Assembly (NCBI RefSeq): GCF_000717055.1
Contig: NZ_JNXI01000012.1
Span: 62,001-126,000 of the forward strand
Length of the DNA: 64,000 bases
Source of the DNA: Streptomyces iakyrus
Lineage (GTDB): Bacteria > Actinomycetota > Actinomycetes > Streptomycetales > Streptomycetaceae
Direction: 5' to 3'
This document shows, piece after piece, positions 61,447-64,000 of this stretch. Position numbers and translations under genes: made by a program. The notes beneath the pieces were generated by a model, which was given only the letters and a program-made list of their open reading frames with translations, was not told the origin of the DNA and did no database searches. Position 1 is the first letter of the stretch. Each line of letters begins with the position of its first letter.

Positions 61447-63600
61447 GTGAGCAGCGAGAACGAACAGGCGGGCGGCGGAGCCGAGGGTGCGCCGCCCGAG
61501 CAGCTCGCGCTCATCCGGGACAGCGTGCGCAAGGCCAAGACGCCCCGGGCCAAACCGCGCACCTGGCGGGGTGCCGCGCTCGCCAAGGAGCTCCCCGTCG
61601 CACGGGTCCTCGTCGACAAGGGCGTCCTCCATCTCGACCGCTACTTCGACTACGCCGTGCCCGAGGAGCTGGACGCGGACGCCCGGCCGGGCGTGCGGGT
61701 GCGGGTGCGGTTCGGGGCCGGGCGGCATCGCGTGCGGGACGGACGGCGCGAGGGCGGCGGACTGATCGACGGGTTCCTCGTCGAGCGGCTGGCCGAGTCC
61801 GACTACTCCGGGCCGCTGGCAGCCCTCGCCCAGGTCGTCTCACCCGAGCAGGTGCTCAGCGAGGAACTGCTGGGGCTGGCCCGGGCGGTCGCCGACCGGT
61901 ACGCGGGCAGCCTCGCCGACGTCCTGCAGCTCGCCGTACCCCCGCGCAACGCACGGGCCGAGCAGCGACCCTCGCCCGAGCCACTGCCGCCGCCCCCAGC
62001 ACCCGAGGCGGCGTCCTGGCAGCGCTACGAGCGGGGAGCGGCCTTCCTGGGATCGCTGGCCTCCGGTGGAGCGCCCCGTGCCGTCTGGAACGCGCTGCCC
62101 GGGCCGCAGTGGAGCGACGAGCTGGCCCGGGCCGTCGCCGCGACGCTGGCCTCCGGGCGCGGGGCGCTCGCCGTCCTGCCCGACGGTCGCGCCGTCGCTC
62201 GGGTCGACGCCGCCCTGACCTCCCTGCTGGGCCAGGGGCGGCACGCGGTGCTCACCGCCGACGCCGGCCCCGAGAAGCGGTACGCGCAATGGCTCGCTGT
62301 GCGGCGCGGTTCCGTGCGGGCCGTGATCGGGACCCGGGCCGCCATGTTCGCGCCGGTCCAGGATCTCGGCCTGGTCGCCCTCTGGGACGACGGCGACGAC
62401 AGCCACAGCGAGCAGCACGCCCCGCAGCCCCATGCCCGCGAGGTGCTCCTGCTACGGGCCGCGCAGGACAAGTGCGGTTTCCTGCTGGGGAGCTGGGGCT
62501 GCACGGTGGAGGCCGCGCAGCTCGTCGAGAGCGGCTGGGCGAGGCCGCTCGTCGCCGGACGGGACCAGGTGCGAGCCACGGCCCCGCTCGTACGGACCGT
62601 CGGGGACCAGGATCTCGCCAGGGACGAGGCCGCCCGGGCCGCCCGGCTGCCGACCCTCGCCTGGCAGGCCGTCAGGGAGGGGCTGCGGCACGGCCCGGTG
62701 CTGGTGCAGGTCCCGCGCAGGGGATACGTGCCGCGCATGGCGTGTGCCGGCTGCCGGGCGCCCGCGCGGTGCCGGCACTGCTCCGGGCCGCTGGAGGCGC
62801 CGGACGGCGGTGCGCTGAACTGCGGGTGGTGCGGACGCGAGGAGGGCGGCTGGCACTGCCCGGACTGCGGCTCCTTCCGCCTGCGCGCCTCGGTCGTCGG
62901 GGCGCGGCGGACCGCCGAGGAACTCGGCCGGGCCTTCCCCGCCGTACCGGTGCGCACCTCGGGCCGGGAACACGTGCTCGACACGGTGCCGGGGGCGCCC
63001 GCGCTGGTCGTCAGCACGCCGGGGGCCGAGCCCGTCGCCGAGGGCGGGTACGCGGCGGCGCTGCTGCTGGACGGCTGGGCGATGCTCGGGAGGCCCGACC
63101 TGCGGGCCGGGGAGGACGCGTTGCGGCGGTGGATCGCGGCCGCGTCCCTGGTCCGGCCGCAGTCGGACGGCGGCACGGTGGTGGTCGTGGCCGAGCCGAC
63201 GCTGCGGCCCGTGCAGGCGCTCGTCCGCTGGGATCCCGTCGGTCACGCGGTGCGGGAGCTCGCCGAGCGGGCGGAGCTGGGGTTCCCGCCGGTGTCCCGG
63301 ATGGCGGCCTTGTCGGGCCCTGCGGAGGCGGTGGCCGACTTCCTCCGTGCGGCCGAACTGCCGCCCGAGGCCGAGGTGCTGGGGCCGGTGCCGTTGCCCG
63401 TCTCCGCCGCCGGGCGACCGCGGCGGGCGGGGGCGCCGCCGCCCGGGGAGCAGTGGGAGCGGGCGCTGCTGCGGGTGCCGCCGGGCAGGGGCGCCGCGCT
63501 GGCCACCGCGCTCAAGAACGCGCAGGCCGCCCGGATGGCCCGGGGGAGCGGGAACGGTGCCGCTGTGTGGGTGCGGGTCGATCCGCCCGACATCGGGTGA
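61447..63600 (+). CDS. priA: Primosomal protein N' PriA, lacking helicase motifs
   Basis: PriA recognises stalled forks to restart replication. The 717-residue protein keeps the 3'-DNA-binding N-terminal domain (VARVLVDKGVLHLDRYFDYAVPEEL, about 54-78), eight zinc-binding cysteines (CAGC, CRHC, CGWC, CPDC; about 436-478) and the C-terminal domain. The Walker A segment, normally GVTGSGKT, reads ALPGPQWSD (about 215), and the DEEH box reads DDGDD (about 318). Loss of these motifs is usual in actinobacteria, so it probably acts as a non-helicase loader. The GTG at 61447 fits leaderless transcription. Confidence 0.93.
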   Translation: MSSENEQAGGGAEGAPPEQLALIRDSVRKAKTPRAKPRTWRGAALAKELPVARVLVDKGVLHLDRYFDYAVPEELDADARPGVRVRVRFGAGRHRVRDGRREGGGLIDGFLVERLAESDYSGPLAALAQVVSPEQVLSEELLGLARAVADRYAGSLADVLQLAVPPRNARAEQRPSPEPLPPPPAPEAASWQRYERGAAFLGSLASGGAPRAVWNALPGPQWSDELARAVAATLASGRGALAVLPDGRAVARVDAALTSLLGQGRHAVLTADAGPEKRYAQWLAVRRGSVRAVIGTRAAMFAPVQDLGLVALWDDGDDSHSEQHAPQPHAREVLLLRAAQDKCGFLLGSWGCTVEAAQLVESGWARPLVAGRDQVRATAPLVRTVGDQDLARDEAARAARLPTLAWQAVREGLRHGPVLVQVPRRGYVPRMACAGCRAPARCRHCSGPLEAPDGGALNCGWCGREEGGWHCPDCGSFRLRASVVGARRTAEELGRAFPAVPVRTSGREHVLDTVPGAPALVVSTPGAEPVAEGGYAAALLLDGWAMLGRPDLRAGEDALRRWIAAASLVRPQSDGGTVVVVAEPTLRPVQALVRWDPVGHAVRELAERAELGFPPVSRMAALSGPAEAVADFLRAAELPPEAEVLGPVPLPVSAAGRPRRAGAPPPGEQWERALLRVPPGRGAALATALKNAQAARMARGSGNGAAVWVRVDPPDIG

Positions 63601-63661
63601 TGCGTGGCCACCGGGAGATGCGAATGCATGGGTGATGCGTGGGCATCGGGTGATGCGTGGC
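63591..63661 (+). repeat. Three copies of a 17-18-bp repeat at the priA stop
   Basis: CATCGGGTGATGCGTGGC occurs exactly at 63591-63608 (spanning the priA TGA) and 63644-63661; a close 17-base copy lies at 63627-63643. Confidence 0.8.
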
Positions 63662-63716
63662 CCGTGATCGCGGGCGCCCGCTGGGATGGGTGCCTGGTCA
63701 CCGGCCGGATATGCGA

Positions 63717-63746
63717 CTGCCCTCCCGGGGCGTTCCGGGAGGGCAG
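63717..63746. terminator. Bidirectional terminator after priA
   Basis: A perfect 12-bp stem (CTGCCCTCCCGG and complement) with a 6-base loop lies between convergent priA and the reverse-strand gene at the window edge. Confidence 0.75.
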
Positions 63747-63758
63747 GGGCGGAGGGCG

Positions 63759-63998
63759 TCAGCCGTTGCGCGGGCCGGGGAAAGACGTGGGCCTCGCCTC
63801 GTCGCGGAGAGCCGGGCTGCCGGCTGTCGGCTGCGTGGGCATGGAGCGGGCCGCGGGGACCGTCGGGACCGTGGGCAGGCCGGTGGTCACATTGACCGCG
63901 CGTCCGGCCGCCGGCGTCGGCTCCGGCGTGCGCTCCGGCTCGGGCGTGACCGCTGGGGCCGTGGCACGGCGGGAGCCGTAACGGCGGTGGACCGCCTG
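63759..63998 (-). CDS. C-terminal end of an unknown Pro/Thr-rich protein, cut off by window edge
   Basis: On the reverse strand a frame is open from the window edge to a TGA at 63759-63761, giving the last 79 residues of a protein. They are rich in Pro, Thr, Ala and Arg (TPEPERTPEPTPAAGRAV, VTTGLPTVPTVPAARS) and end PGPRNG. Third codon positions are almost all G or C, and the stop lies 12 bases from a bidirectional terminator, which both support a real gene convergent with priA. The tail looks disordered; no function can be given. Confidence 0.6.
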   Translation of the reverse strand, partial: QAVHRRYGSRRATAPAVTPEPERTPEPTPAAGRAVNVTTGLPTVPTVPAARSMPTQPTAGSPALRDEARPTSFPGPRNG

Positions 63999-64000
63999 CT

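Noticed and set aside
63604..63981. Plus-strand 125-codon frame after priA
   Set aside because: It crosses repeats and a terminator, while the reverse strand has a better supported coding end at 63759.

Overview
The window is about 64 kb of a high-GC actinobacterial chromosome. GC-rich third codon positions, frequent GTG and TTG starts, leaderless promoters, and the presence of BldD, sIHF and phosphatidylinositol-phosphate/PIM-type genes together point to Streptomyces. The gene order matches the Streptomyces core region I know from S. coelicolor, roughly SCO1532 to SCO1474. Large blocks are also collinear with Mycobacterium. This is housekeeping core DNA; I see no prophage, insertion sequence, CRISPR array, rRNA or convincing complete tRNA.

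Layout. Positions 1-13.4 kb carry a cut-off unknown gene, thrS, a HIT/Ap4A-phosphorylase-like gene, two reverse-strand genes (a membrane protein and an EF-G-like GTPase), an overlapping phosphatidylinositol-phosphate synthase, acyltransferase and PimA-like operon, a LemA-like gene and the pdxS-pdxT pair for vitamin B6. Positions 13.5-20.9 kb hold yebC, ruvC-ruvA-ruvB (Holliday junction processing), yajC-secD-secF (protein export) and apt. Then come relA, a reverse-strand DUF349 gene and cyclophilin, a metallo-hydrolase and hisS (21-28 kb). At 28.07-29.08 kb there is a decayed reverse-strand island: a frameshifted ABC ATPase fused by deletion to the C-terminal part of a response regulator. Positions 29.2-42.4 kb carry a VKOR-type membrane protein, rarA, rpsD, two small membrane proteins, alaS, ruvX, mltG, aroE, a small membrane protein with a repeated motif, and the overlapping aroC-aroK-aroB genes. 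Positions 42.5-46.5 kb hold a P-loop protein, a pepQ-like gene, efp, nusB and reverse-strand bldD. Positions 46.7-56.7 kb are the pyrimidine cluster pyrR-pyrB-pyrC-(PH-like membrane gene)-carA-carB-pyrD-pyrF, which has no pyrE. The last part has the sIHF gene, gmk, rpoZ, coaBC, metK, priA and the end of an unknown reverse-strand gene.

Most genes sit in translationally coupled operons with 1-8 bp overlaps. Many transcription units end in strong perfect hairpins, and several start at leaderless promoters with a TANNNT -10 box 6-8 nt before the start codon.

The parts most worth a second look are: the ABC/response-regulator fusion scar; a PyrR-binding-loop-like hairpin just before the pyrR ribosome binding site; a duplicated ribosome-binding segment with a three-codon mini-ORF before pyrD; a 46-bp tandem repeat after pimA; a PepQ-like protein with several metal ligands replaced; tRNA-like half-structures before priA; and a structured rpsD leader. 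I did not find a clearly new multi-gene system.
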